Of a stretch of 64,000 nucleotides of DNA, positions 10,516 through 22,149 are shown one piece after another. Position numbers and translations under genes: made by a program. This stretch comes from Sabellastarte sp. h YS-2021 (taxonomy: Eukaryota; Annelida; Polychaeta; Sabellida; Sabellidae): NCBI GenBank assembly GCA_964017235.1, contig OZ024928.1, positions 4,712,001 to 4,776,000 of the forward strand, given 5' to 3'. The notes under the pieces were generated by a model, which did not search any database, had not been told where the DNA came from, and was given only the letters and a program-made list of their open reading frames with translations. Numbering within the stretch: position 1 is the stretch's first letter; each line of letters opens with the position of its first letter.

Positions 10516-11462
10516 TCTCAGATCCTGTCCTCCTGCCCAGCCAATGCATTCGCATAATTGAAGTAGTCTGTCAGTAGGTCTCGCTGGAGTTTGGCCTCAC
10601 TCAAAGGATTCCTGTAGTTGTCATCTGGCATATACACCACCTGTACATTTTGTAGGGCCGCTACATCATTACCTGGGATGGATGTCCTATCTGCTCCCCA
10701 TGGTGTGTCTTCAGCATGTTGTGCAACACCACACATGTAAAACCAATGTCTCTGACAATCTTAGGCCTTTGCTCCGTGGTGCCCAGAAGTACCCTAAATC
10801 TGGACACTAATATTCCAAATGCATTTTCAACCATTCTCTTACTCAGATCCTGTAGTTTGGTATTCTTTCTTCCCTTGTAAGTTTTCTTCTGCTGTAGGGT
10901 TTGACCATCCATGGCCTCAAGGCATCCAGCACGAAATGGTGCAGATTTGGTCCTCCCTCCCCAAGTGGTTCAGGAGGCAGAAATATAGAAATATTCTCCC
11001 TCAAATCACTTTTGTTAAAAATCTGTACATCTGTGATGATTTACTGGACCCAACATTGACCCAGAGAAATGGGTTGCCAGGTGTCTCAAAGTTATTGCCA
11101 GTTTCAACCAATTTATACCAGCTTCCTAACATTAGCAACTGACTTCTTGATGCAGTTTTGTATGCATTCTTCAATCAGCTCCAAAAAGGCAGGTGGCATC
11201 CTGACAAAATTCTAGTAGCCTCCGGATATCAGTCTGTATTAAGTGGGCCAGGAGGGTTTTGTAGCATCCTCTTTCTTCTCTTTGAAGTATCCAGGGCATG
11301 ACCCAGGGATCTGGCGGCTTTCTTCTTCTCCTGGGCGGTGGCTTTGGCTGTGTGGTGCTGGCTGTAGGGCAGGCAGTGGTCCTGAGTTCAGATTCTTCCT
11401 TTTCTGTCTGCAAATCATACTGCTCAGCTACCCAAGTTCGTCGCCTACCCATGTTCGTCACC
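10516..11462 (-). pseudogene. PIF/Harbinger transposase (HARBI1-like), second copy, broken
   Basis: Read from 11461 leftward: a Lys/Arg/Pro-rich N terminus with WVMPWILQREERGCYKTLLA, typical of the conserved 'R...G.Y..LL' N-terminal region; then a decayed middle with stops; then LRPWMVKPYS (about 10910), corresponding to the 'FPLRPWLMKPYS' block; then KRMVENAFGILVSRFRVL (about 10830), the conserved helix near the end of the nuclease domain; then, in another frame, a C terminus ending near 10518. At least two frameshifts and several stops show it is inactive. It is probably a different copy from the one at 8 kb because the two overlap in content. Harbinger transposases are DDE nucleases that cut at 3-bp targets. 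Confidence 0.85.
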
Positions 11463-11834
11463 TGCCTTAAAAACTGACAAGCTATTTTGGTGCTGAAAAA
11501 AAGTAGAACAAGTGCTTATAATGCTGATGTATTACTCTATCAAGAAATCCAATTGCTAATAAGTTTAAATATTGTCAAAAAAAAAACTCAGTAAAAAGAA
11601 AAGTACCCTAAGCTTCTGTAGAAATTCTCCCTGATGTGTAGTTGGCATCTTTGCAGTGACAAATGATGATTTATGGCAGCCAGAGGCGGTTTATACAGTT
11701 TTGGTTTGATCTCAACTCTCGATCATGGCTCCAGAAATTATTTAGTCCAGTCAGGGTGAGTCGGGGAAATGCACCAGTCCTGTTGGTTTGTCAGTATAGC
11801 TTGTCAGGGTTTAAAATAGCTTGTCTGTTAGGGG
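11463..11834. other. Non-coding stretch
   Basis: Upstream flank of the Harbinger transposase. An A-rich run lies at about 11577. No gene is seen. Confidence 0.3.
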
Positions 11835-12065
11835 TTTATGGCCTATCCTGGTAGTTTCCTGTCTAGTCGTGGAGCAAAACTTCTTGATCTTGATCCAGAC
11901 AAGCCAGGATTCACTACATCCCTTCGGGGATATGAAACCGACCCAAATTTTTGCATGCTTTTTTTCAGGATTTTTTCCATAATCCCCGACTTTTGCAACC
12001 ATTCCTAGAGTTGTAGAGTTGGTTATAGAGTCAATTCCAGTGGAACACCCCCATAAAAGACTTTT
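11835..12065 (-). mobile_element. Probable LINE 3' remnant
   Basis: On the minus strand GGGGGTGTTCCACTGG matches the segment that follows the RT C terminus at 40.40 kb (both translate WGCSTG). The remainder is too diverged to align by eye. Confidence 0.35.
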
Positions 12066-12974
12066 ACATGTATCCAACTGTTATATAACAAAGGCATGGA
12101 TAAGTGTTTCTGTGGCCTCTTGTGTGAAATATTTTATCACTCTCAAGATGCTGGAATGATGACACCAACCACTGGAAACCATTTTATTTACTTGTTTTGT
12201 ATTAATTCTTGTGTTGAATTTTGTTTACATAAAAGTTTGATGAAAGATTTAATCATATTTTTACATTAGTGGTAAAATATAATAGAATGTAATAGGTTGA
12301 AAAGTAATATTAATAGATTTAAAATTATGAATAGTAATACTAATAGATGGAAGAGTAATGGTAATAGATTGTATGCAATAGACCCATCCTTGCCTTTGCT
12401 ATAAGGTAGTTTTCTCCAAAGAACCAAGTTACCATAAAATGGGGGATATTTCACAAAATTAAGGGTATTTTTGGAGTTGCAGAGCTTTACTCTGGATAAC
12501 AGGATTCAGTTACTGGCTTTATAAGTCACTTACAGAAAAATGCCATCAGACCAGCCCTTCTTTATTCTTTAGTCTGTCCCCTATTGTATGCTTCCCTGAT
12601 AACAACCATTTTGCCTTATATAATAATGAAAACATTAATAAAGTCCTCAGTAGAATAGAAACATCCTCTGAAACATTAACATCTGACTGCTTGGCGCCAT
12701 AACTTGGCAAGTGCCTCAATTTGGCGCAAAGCAGAATGGAGAAAATTAAGTGGCTGTCATTGGCAGCACTCATGTATTTTTGGGAACTGAACTTACCAAT
12801 TAAGACCAAGGTAAGGCAGTCAAATTGACGATGATGATAAATGAAAATATTAAAGAATTTCTCAGTGCCAATTTGTGGCATCTTGAATTTAAAAAAAAAA
12901 CAATGTCAAAGGTAAGCTAATTAGATTTTTTTAGATTTTACAATTTATGCTTCTGTTAGATGATCTTTAGACAA
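12066..12974. other. Non-coding stretch
   Basis: It contains a short AT-rich quasi-repeat of AATAGA/TAATAG words at 12285-12385. A minus-strand open frame at 12546-12881 has no recognisable domain. Confidence 0.3.
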
Positions 12975-13042
12975 TCAAGGCCCAAAAGTCTTTCATGCTA
13001 CAGGAGTAGGCTGCAAATCCATCAGCAGGGCTCTATGCAAAA
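12975..13042 (-). mobile_element. 5S-SINE 3' fragment
   Basis: On the minus strand CTGATGGATTTGCAGCC, CTCCTGTAGCATGAAAGAC and TTTTGGGCCTTG match the 3' half of the 5S-SINE. The 5S-like half is missing. A SINE-A copy lies immediately beyond. Confidence 0.6.
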
Positions 13043-13082
13043 ATGTGGTCTCCAGAAACACAATACTCTTCGATTTTTATTA

Positions 13083-13300
13083 ATTTTTTTTATTTATTTG
13101 TTTTTTTTTGTTGCTTCAACACTGTACAGGTCATATCAAGAAGGGTAGTTTTGTGGGCAGAGGAAACCAGTACATACAGTTGTTCAAGTTTCTGTAACGT
13201 AAACTACCAATCATCGGTAGGTAACTACCAACTTTTCCACATAAGGTCCGGGGTTTAAACCACAGACCTCAGAGGTGGGAGCACCACCTGTGCCGCTGCT
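13083..13300 (-). mobile_element. SINE-A copy
   Basis: The minus-strand head includes a B box close to GGTTTAAACCCC and a CCACCTCTGAGGT arm. The conserved body (reverse of ACCAGTACATACAGTTG) and an AAATAAATA tail follow. The very 5' end is rearranged into two copies of CGT(C/T)GTGACCCTCA. Confidence 0.75.
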
Positions 13301-14356
13301 CCGTCGTGACCCTCACTGCACCGTTGTGACCCTCAAGCCTCTTTGAGAGCCCAGAAAACACACAAAAACAATTTTGAATTCGTGGTCCGGGTCCAGATTA
13401 TCTTTGATAACCACAGAGCCACTAGCAGACGCCATCTTATGTTAGAATACCCCGGTCTAATGTACAGTATTCGAATAGAGCACATAAACAGACAAACAGA
13501 ACGGATGCCATTACAATAAATAAGGTATAACCAAAATAGCATATGAGTTGCATTTTATAACTGAAAGCAGAAATACTTCAATGGCCTTGTAGTTTGGCAA
13601 AAGCTTTTCAAGTTTTACCAGGCAATATTCTTTGATTGAGTTTTAGGAATCAGAAAAATATTTTTCTCCTTAATGGGGTGCAGGGTTTTATCTGTGAAGA
13701 TAAATGTGGAGATTACCTCATTTTGATGGCTTTAAACATGACCACATTGTATTTAAAGGATACATTGTTCATAAATAGACAGTGGAGTTTCCCTACATGG
13801 TTTTCCCACATACAAGCTAATGTAAGTCGAATTTGTCATAATTATCTTCCAAATTACAAAAAAAAAAAAAAAAAAAAACTTCAAAAGTTTGTATTCTCTT
13901 AGACATGTTTCGTATTCTAAAATGTTTTCTCGGAAAGAGTTTGCATTCTTCAAAAATGGTCAAGAATAAGAGCAATTCCCGGATTGAAAATGGGTCCTGG
14001 ACATTATTTTTGTTTTGATTAATCATTGTTAAGGTCATTCACATGTAATGAACATCTATATAAGAGGTAGTGATATGGGAATTCTCTTTGTATATATTTA
14101 CTAATATTATCATTTACATAACTGGTTATAGGTCAGGGTCTTACACTCCCTTCATCAGCAACGGCAATATTGGGACAATCCCTCACAATTTCTACTTATG
14201 GGAGACGAATCCACAAAGGGGTGTCAGCCTGCGAGTAGATTCCAAACTTGCTAACCCACTAGGCAAATGATGGCCTAATTTATACTATTTGTGTATATCT
14301 CTGATGTTTGAGAATTGAACCAAAGACCGGACCCAAATATATCTAGTATATTTATT
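13301..14356. other. Non-coding stretch
   Basis: An A20 run lies at about 13858-13878. Otherwise no gene or repeat can be assigned. Confidence 0.3.
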
Positions 14357-14725
14357 ACCTCCTCCAAAGAAGTTATGTTTTCGCCTGGGTTTGTTTGTTC
14401 GTGAGTTTGTGAACAAGATAACTTACAAACTTATGGACGGATTTTGATGAAATTTTCAGGATATGTCTGAAAAGGTAAAAGGAAGAAATGATTCAATTTT
14501 GGGAGTGATCCGGATCACTATCTGGATCTTCTGGATCCATGAAAGGTAATTTTTAAAGATAGATAACTCAAAAGATTGTGGATGGATTTTGATGAAATTT
14601 TCAGAAAATGTCCTAAATGGGACAAGGAACAAGTGATTAGATTTTGGAAATGATCTGGATCACTTTCTGGATCATCTGAATCCATGCTTGGCCGAGGTCT
14701 GGGCTCTCCGAGCACTCTTGTTGTT
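14357..14725 (+). mobile_element. R-element copy
   Basis: A full-looking copy. It starts CCTCCTCCAAAGAAGTTATG, has a GTTTGTTTGTTCG segment, and contains two direct internal repeats, each with GATGAAATTTTCAG and TTTTGG.A.TGATC.GGATC. It ends GGCCGAGGTCTGGGCTCTCC and GAGCACTCTTG. There is no coding capacity. This family has about 15 recognisable copies in the window. Confidence 0.8.
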
Positions 14726-16725
14726 TAATATATTCAAGTAGAAATATTTGGTATGATATGTTTGACGCCCATTCGGTCGTGGAAACTCCAGTTTCTTAGA
14801 AAAATTGCTTTTAGATGAAACATCTCCCAGGAGAATTTGATATATCTGACAATTTCTACAATGATAAAAACAGGACTATTTTTAAAATGTATTTATCACA
14901 CTACTGAGTCAATTTATCGCACAATTAGTTCACAGGAGACACAGGAACAAGAGACTTGTTTTGGTTTGTGCAGTTTCTTTCGTTAAATGTCAACAACCAA
15001 TCAACAAAATATCTATAAATTACACTGTGGTTACACTTATTCAACAGGATCTTAATGGGGCTTTCACACTGCTCCATATGAAGCGGTTCAACGGGGCCAA
15101 AGTTATATGGTACAGCATAAAGGGAGGCCTACTCTGTCAGTTTCTGATTGCAGTTGCTAATTTTATAGAAAGAAATTCGGCTGCGAAATTTTAGTTTGTT
15201 TACCATGCAACACTAATAAGTGTTCAGACTGTATTGTTCTGGGAATGTTACCAATTTATCTTGATCATTCAGATGCAAAACAGAAAAGGGCAAAAATGTG
15301 TTGAAGTTTTTCCCTTGGACCTCACCCCCGACCTCCACCCCTACCCTTGCCTTACAGACTATTATAATTTAAATTAAATGGCATTAATTGGTCTTCAAGA
15401 GTGTTGTCAAACTTTGGGATTTTAAAATTTGAATAAGACTTGTGCCATTATATAGAGCTAGGCAAGGCCAGGCTCATATTGGCCCCCTCTCAGGAATTTG
15501 ACACAGTTGAACATTAATTAATTCCCCATTCACTCTATGGGTGGTAAATCCCACGATTAGAGGTATTACCCGGGGCTAGAACCACCTCCAAGCATACATC
15601 ATATCTTCTGAGGTTTGGTGTAGCATTCACACTATAGTCAGTATAATTTGTGGATAAAGCATTGGGCAAAATGCCCCTGTCCTTCAAATACCGTCCGAGG
15701 TCCGTATGCAACTTTGTAACACAGTGGTGAAACGTCCATTTACCTACACTTGCCCTCTGTCACCATATTACACTGAAAGATGGCCGAATCACAACCTTAG
15801 ACTACATCTTCAGCTAAAATAGGAAGAAATTAATCTGTGCATGCTAACATTCGTCTGCGCATGCCCATGGTACCAAACTTTCACAGAATAATCTATGATA
15901 TATATTGCATAAAATGACCAAAACATTAACATCCAACAATGCGCATGTGCTGAGAAATAGATGAAAATATCTGTGTAAGTGACAGAAGCTACCAATTCAC
16001 GCGGCCAACAAGAAAGTAGGAAGAGATCTCGTAGTGTGTACCACGAGAGGACAACCTGAGGCTACGACCAACTATAAATGTCTATCTGTCTTCTGTGGTA
16101 TGTTCAAGAATTAGGACAGTGGGCCAGTGTCTTGCAAGTTTGCAAATAGATGTCAGGCAGTGATCCAAGGACAGGGGTGTTTTACCAAACGGGGACCACT
16201 GTGGGGTATACACGCCTGTACTATGAATGGGGTAAAATCCATCAACTCCAGACAATACCTTTGTATCCATTCTGTTATTGTTTATCTTATCTGTGAGTAT
16301 TTTAAAATGCTGTTGCCTGTAGTACCTGTATGAAACAATGTCTATTTTGTGAGTTTACACTTCTTCTTAATATCAATATTTTCTCTTGCATCCACTACTT
16401 GTTTTGATGTATACACATTGCTGAGATTTAGTTTTTTTTTAAAGCTAGAAAAAAAAACCTAATCATTTCCAAATTACATCCGCGAGTTTATATTTTGTTA
16501 AAAGTGTCCAATATCTATTATTCTTGGCCTGTTGTTTCACTCAGTGATTATGACCCTAAGTGGAAGCCCTTTTTTAGACATTTCTAAAGAAACCCTTATA
16601 CTTTTTGTTCAACTAAAACGATCATTAAAACCCCCGAAATACATACATGAAATACAGAAATGAAGAATAATAATGTTAAACAACATCTTAAGAATTACAA
16701 ATCAGGGAAGATGTGTAATATAAAT
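14726..16725. other. Non-coding stretch
   Basis: About 2 kb with only short open frames and no recognisable gene or repeat. Confidence 0.3.
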
Positions 16726-16846
16726 AGGTTAATAGCCTCATAAGTGTTCAATGTTAGTAAATAATGGATTGTTGACTCAGCCTCTTCGGGACCTCATAAA
16801 CAGTCCATTATTTTCTAATATTGGACACTTACTTGGCCATTAACCT
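16726..16846. repeat. 121-nt hairpin with 47-bp arms
   Basis: Left arm 16726-16772 begins AGGTTAATAGCCTCATAAGT; right arm 16800-16846 is its near reverse complement and ends GGCCATTAACCT. By hand about 39 of 47 positions pair, and about 42 with G:U pairs. The loop is about 27 nt. It could be a tiny MITE or a structured transcript; both are inference. Confidence 0.85.
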
Positions 16847-17341
16847 ATACATAATTTAAATTCACAACATGTCCATAGATTTTACCTTCTTGTTATTAAG
16901 TCCATCAAATTGAACTTTCGTGTATACTCTGAATTCTCACCCATTTCTTTTAACCCTTGAAAACCTTCATACCTTACCAAACTTTATACAGTTTCCAAAA
17001 GGTGAAATTTAGGTTCAAGGTCAAATGATGTTGTATTTGGGAATTTCATTCCTGTTCATAGTGAGTGTATATATGAGTCAGCTTAGCATCAGGTCTGAGG
17101 TTCACATGACCTCACAGGTAGGAATAGAGTTCAAGGTCAAATGAAGGTCAAAGGTCATTATGGAGAGAAAGAATTCCAATTGGGAATTTTATTTACATGT
17201 TAGTAATAGGTAAAATACAAGTGTAGGTTAAAAGACTTTTAAAAATTTTTCAATATTAAAATTTTTCAAAGCACCACCCCACTCGGGGGAACAAGCAACA
17301 CAAGTACACAACAAGTATAATAGACGACTAGCGTCAACTGG
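16847..17341. other. Non-coding stretch with AGGTCA repeats
   Basis: At 17020-17160 the word AGGTCA or GGTCAAA recurs, including a perfect direct repeat with one-base spacing at 17145-17157. Otherwise nothing is recognised. Confidence 0.4.
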
Positions 17342-17433
17342 CAAATAACCAGAAATGTAACTTTAAATATTAAAATACATAGTCGATCAAATAACCAGAA
17401 ATGTAACTTTAAATATTAAAATTCATAGTCGAT
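17342..17433. repeat. Tandem duplication of a 46-bp unit
   Basis: Two copies starting CAAATAACCAGAAATGTAAC (17342 and 17388), each ending CATAGTCGAT, differ at one position. A recent duplication. Confidence 0.9.
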
Positions 17434-17603
17434 AGGGGGCTACCAGGGTAATGCCTGGACCTGCCTTGAAACTACAATCTATGCCTCGCATCAGTTACAG
17501 TGGCAGTCTTATCCAGAGGGGGAACCAGGGTCTAAATTTGTTAAAAACTTGACCACCAAGGAAAGTGGACAAACTTGAACATATTTTTGCAATCTTTATT
17601 TTC

Positions 17604-18030
17604 ACTGCTACTACTGCTACTACTGCTGCTGCAGCTGCTGCTACTACTACTGCTGCTGCTACTACTACTACTACCACTACTACTACTACTGCTGCTGCTA
17701 CTACTACTACTATTGCTGCTACTACTACCACTACTACTACTGCTGCTGCTACTACTACTACTATTGCTGGTGCTGCTAGCGCTACTACTAACACTACTAC
17801 CACTACTACTACTGCTGCTGCTACTACTACTACTACTGCTGCTACTACTACTACTGCTGCTGCTGCTACTACTACTACTACTACTGCTGCTACTACTACT
17901 ACTGCTGCTGCTGCTACTACTACTGCTGCTGCTGCTGCTACTACTACTACTACTACTACTGCTACTACTACTACTACTTCTGCTGCTGCTACTACTACTA
18001 CTACTGCTGCTGCTACTACTACTACTGCTG

Positions 18031-18062
<32 letters not shown>

Positions 18063-18496
18063 ACTACTACTACTACTTCTACTACTACTACTACTGCTGC
18101 TGCTGCTACTACTACTACTACTTCTGCTGCTGCTACTACTACTACTACTACTTCTGCTGCTACCACTACTACTACTACTACTGCTGCTGCTACTACTACT
18201 ACTACTACTACCGCTGCTGCTACTACTACTACTTCTGCTGCTACTACTACTGCTACTACTGCTGCTGCTACTACTACTACTTCTGCTGCTGCTACTACTA
18301 CTACTACTACCACTGCTGCTGCTACTACTACTACTTCTACTACTGCTGCTGCTGCTACTACTACTACTGCTGCTGCTGCTACTACTACTTCTGCTGCTGC
18401 TACTACTACTACTGCTGCCACTACTACTACTACTTCTGCTGCTACTACTACTACTGCTACTACTGCTGCTGCTGCTGCTACTACTACTTCTACTAC
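17604..18496. repeat. Large imperfect TAC/TGC triplet array (about 890 bp)
   Basis: The array consists almost wholly of ACT and GCT triplets in alternating short blocks, with rare ATT, ACC or TCT variants. Phase is kept throughout, so all three plus frames and several minus frames are open for more than 300 codons of poly-Leu, Thr/Ala, Ser or Val/Ala. These are not genes. The blocks such as (TAC)4-5(TGC)2-3 suggest slippage of a compound unit. Confidence 0.97.
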
Positions 18497-19544
18497 CCAA
18501 AGAGTATATAAGTTGGGGAGTGCTAGGCTCACCTGAACAGAAAAGTAACAGTTTTCTCGCCTTTTTGTTCAGAATTACTGGCAGCGGGCAACAACTTCAA
18601 CATTGACCTGGTTTTACGATTGATTGCAAATTAGTAGCAAAATGCTTTTATGTTGCTTCTAAAACAATGTACAAATACCATTTATAATAGAATGTTTTCA
18701 GCATTTTATATAAACCGTTTATTAAATGTTTAATGATAAATGTTAGAAAAACGTTACAAATGAACATAATAATGTCTGAATAATAATTGGGTCAGAGGTC
18801 AAATTCAATATCTTTTTCAGGTTGCTCACAAATGAAAATATAATGTTTATGTCTAAAATTGTTAGATCGTGGCTTAGAAATTGTACACTCTTTCAATTCT
18901 TACTTTTAGGAATTGTGTGTGGGACAATTTTTGACAAAGTCCTTTAAAATCCCCTATTATTATTCACCGCTATCTTTGTTTGGACATGTTTGAAGGTGAA
19001 GGTTTAACAAGCATTCTGAAAATATGTTTTTGATAGAATGTTTTTAAAACATTTGATCAACAATGTTTTGTAAACATTTTATGTGCCCTGCTTATAAACC
19101 ATTTCATGATGAATGTTTGAAAAACATTTCCAGCATAACCTTCATTTCTTCATCTATTTTATAAATGTTTAAAAATTGTTTACAGTCAAACCTAGCTTCT
19201 CGAGTTATTTTATAAACATTTAATAAACGTTTTCAGTAAAAACATTTGTATATAGAATGTTTATAAACGTTTTTTAAACATTACAACGTAAACTTTCACT
19301 TGCACTTGGAAATGTTTAGAAAACAATAAGATAGGGTTTAAATAGGTATTAAAAAGGTTTTGTAAACATTTAAACTATTTTAAAATGTTTCCAATGTTTA
19401 CTGGAAAGTTTAGATAAGGAGGTTGACTGTAATTAACCTTCAACACTTACAAGGATGAGTTGTTCCATATGGGAAGATTACTTTCCATAGGATAGTATCT
19501 ATTTGTACTTGATATCTCACTGGATGGATTTTAAGGATTCACTT
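18497..19544. repeat. AT-rich region with many ATGTTT/AAACAT words
   Basis: From about 18685 to 19410, AATGTTT and its reverse complement AAACATT occur roughly 18 times, often as close inverted pairs. No coding sequence. Possibly decayed short inverted-repeat elements. Confidence 0.55.
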
Positions 19545-19735
19545 TTTCTTTCTCTGGACTTTCTTGAATTGTGGCGTAGCATGATGAGTATCTGTCTGTT
19601 CATTGAAGTTAAGCGGCAATGGGCTATGTAAGTACTTGGATTGGTGACCACTTCAGTGCACTACTCCTGTCTCTGATGACTTTGCAGCTCATGCTAGTAG
19701 ACCGAAAGCCCTTTCACCCTTGTTCCTTATGGCTC
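19545..19735 (+). mobile_element. 5S-SINE copy
   Basis: After a leader with CTCTGGACTTTCTTGAATTG comes a 5S-rRNA-like region: GTCTGTTCATTGAAGTTAAG, CGGCAATGGGCTATG, then AGTACTTGGATTGGTGACC. These correspond to box A, intermediate element and box C of the 5S internal promoter (GAAGCTAAGCAGG... and TAGTACTTGGATGGGAGACC). A family-specific 3' part follows (TGATGACTTTGCAGCTCATG, CTAGTAGACCGAAAG). Confidence 0.8.
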
Positions 19736-19764
19736 CAAAATAGACCTGTTATTTTGGTAGTACA

Positions 19765-19880
19765 CAAACTGCCATTGGAAAGTAAGTACCAACTTAGGGT
19801 CATGCCTAGACTCAAATGTAGTACCTCGAAGGCGGGAGGGGAGTGTGGTTCTCACAACATCGCTGTGCTCAGGAATGGAA
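19765..19880 (-). mobile_element. SINE-A fragment, degenerate
   Basis: ACAAACTGCC, AGTAAGTACCAACTT and GGCGGGAGGGGAGTGTGG align in order with the head half of minus-oriented SINE-A. It abuts the 5S-SINE. Confidence 0.5.
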
Positions 19881-21485
19881 AAGTCAGAAAGGGGATTTAA
19901 GTGCCTGGTTTGTATATAAAAAAAAACAAGCTCTATCTCGTATCTTAAAAATTATCTGAAACATCACGAATTGAAATGTCACGTCACAATAAAGGCTTTT
20001 AAGGGTTTTCAAAAGAGGAGGGGGTTGTAAATAGGTCAAACCTAGTGACGTCATAATTATTTACAAGAGGAAAGCAAAACGTCATAAATTGCTGGCTTGT
20101 GTTTAAAGGGTAACAAATTACAGGAGTATTAATTACAAAGAAAGTGTGGCTAATTCTTATTGAACTACAAGGATTGGTGACACTTAATGTCTTGTTAGTT
20201 GAAGGAAGGACGGGAAAAGGGGGGGTGGGTGGGAGATGGGGGAGACGGGGGATTGTAGGTGTGTTTTGGTGACTACAGTTTTTGTTCTATTATAGCACAA
20301 CGCCTTGGAGACTGAATGGATCCATACTAGCCTTTCCTACGGTTCTAATTTTAATTTGTACTATAAAGAGTAATTATGTATTGTTTCAGCTGGGAGACGG
20401 TTCCACAGCCTTCTGATTACACACAGAAATTAACACAAGTCTAGTTCTTTAACCAGCTAAGCTAAAGGATTCAGATTTGGAAAAAAAATCCAGGTTTATT
20501 TTTTTAGCACTTAGCACTTACCGATGGGGCAGGGTTTATGCATTAATTATCAAGTATGGCTTATTTTAAATTGTTATTCAGCATGAAATGTCGTGTGAGC
20601 ACGAGTTGTCAGGTTTTGTATATGTGGTCAGTAGTACTATCATAGGATAAGTGGGTACTTTAATATGTGACACACTGGTCAAAAGTAAGTGATTTGGAGT
20701 AGTCTTGAAAACTGTTAAAACATTGTAGATATCCACCAGTAAAGTAGGTTATAACTGATAATTAGCTAGATACATCCACCTGAATTTCATCTGTCACATG
20801 ATTTTCCCTTAATTTTGTAAACACATGTTTGATATGTTATTTTTTTGCCGAGAATTTGTTTGCCTCTTTGTTGAAAAGGTCCTTTTAGACAGTAGTTTTT
20901 CTTATGGATTTAAAAAACTGATACCCAGACCTATATTTCCAACCACAAGTCATATCCTCAGTTGTAAGAAAATGAACTTGTGCCCAGGCCAACAGAGGTA
21001 AGAATCAAGTAACTGACCATTAAACATGACACCTAGTTTTATGAAACCATTGAACTGGACTTATTTTTTGGTACCTATTTTCTGATGTTAGGCTGTTTGT
21101 TTGTTTGTTTGTTTCGCGTAGTCAGTATTAAATATGAACTAGTGACTGAACATCTCTTTACAAGCTTGCCATTTCACTGTCCAGTTACTAAATACTTATT
21201 TTGCAGCACATAGGGCCAACTGGAAGGCTACTGCTTCCCTTAATCCCGCCCACTTGGAGACGAGCGTCCCACTTCACTTGTACACACAGATGGTAAATTT
21301 CGGACTCGTGGGTGGGAGGTTTAGCATTCTCCCAATCGATCCCACTATCCCAAATCACTATCAAATCCCCCACTAGCCTTTTTCCGGCTGGAAAATCTAT
21401 TTCTACGAAAATAGGTTTCACAGTATATGTAGACAGTCATGCAGACAAAAGTGCAACTGTTTCCCAATGGACATTGATACAGTTG
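19881..21485. other. Non-coding stretch with a G-rich patch
   Basis: No gene is seen. A G-rich block at 20212-20252 has at least four runs of three or more G. A short GTTT repeat lies near 21097. Confidence 0.4.
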
Positions 21486-21860
21486 GGATCTTGTACAAGT
21501 TAAAACCTGTATGGCTGAGTTGTACAAATTGTAACTTTTACTAAATCTTTTTCAAATTTTGTACAAGCTATAACTTGTACAGATTTTGTGCTTCTAAAAA
21601 GCTTAACTTGTACAAATGAGTTGTACAAGTTAGGCCAATACACTTTTCAATGGTTTCGAAGCTGCACAAGTAAGTTTTTAATAGTTTTGGGCTCCTATAA
21701 AGCCTGCCTTAATTAACTGATTGCAGTTAATGGTATAATTTAGGTGAACAAGTTAGGCCAATGCCTTTTTGAGAGTTTTCAAGCTCTAAAACTTCAAGTT
21801 CTATAAATAAGTTTGAATTTCCTTTTTCCAAATCTAGACAAGTAACAAGGATAATGTAAA
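21486..21860. repeat. Cluster of TTGTACAA palindromes
   Basis: TTGTACAA or a near form occurs about six times in 21490-21630. CAAGTTAGGCCAAT recurs at about 21627 and 21757, suggesting a degenerate tandem of about 130 bp. Confidence 0.6.
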
Positions 21861-22149
21861 ATTTGAAATTTATTTAAAGTACATCAATAACAATTGAATA
21901 AAGTAGTAGTGCAAGGTAACACAGTTATAAGTGATAAGAAATTAGAAAGTTAGTTACATAAAGAACTGAGTCACATTACAGATCACTTTTGCACCAACAT
22001 CTAATTATTCATTTTAAACAGCGTGGATTTATAGAAGTAGAACAATAATTCACATGTGGCTTCCTTTGGCTTGGGGTCCTATCTATGCATCCTTAAATGA
22101 CATTTAACCTTTTTTGCTTAGATCAAAGAAATCAGAAAACAGCCCCAAC
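21861..22149. other. Non-coding stretch
   Basis: No feature is recognised. Confidence 0.3.

Noticed and set aside
17565-18606. Open frames of more than 300 codons on both strands (poly-Leu, Ser, Thr/Ala, Val/Ala)
   Set aside because: They are translations of the TAC/TGC triplet array. No start context, domain or splice structure supports a protein.
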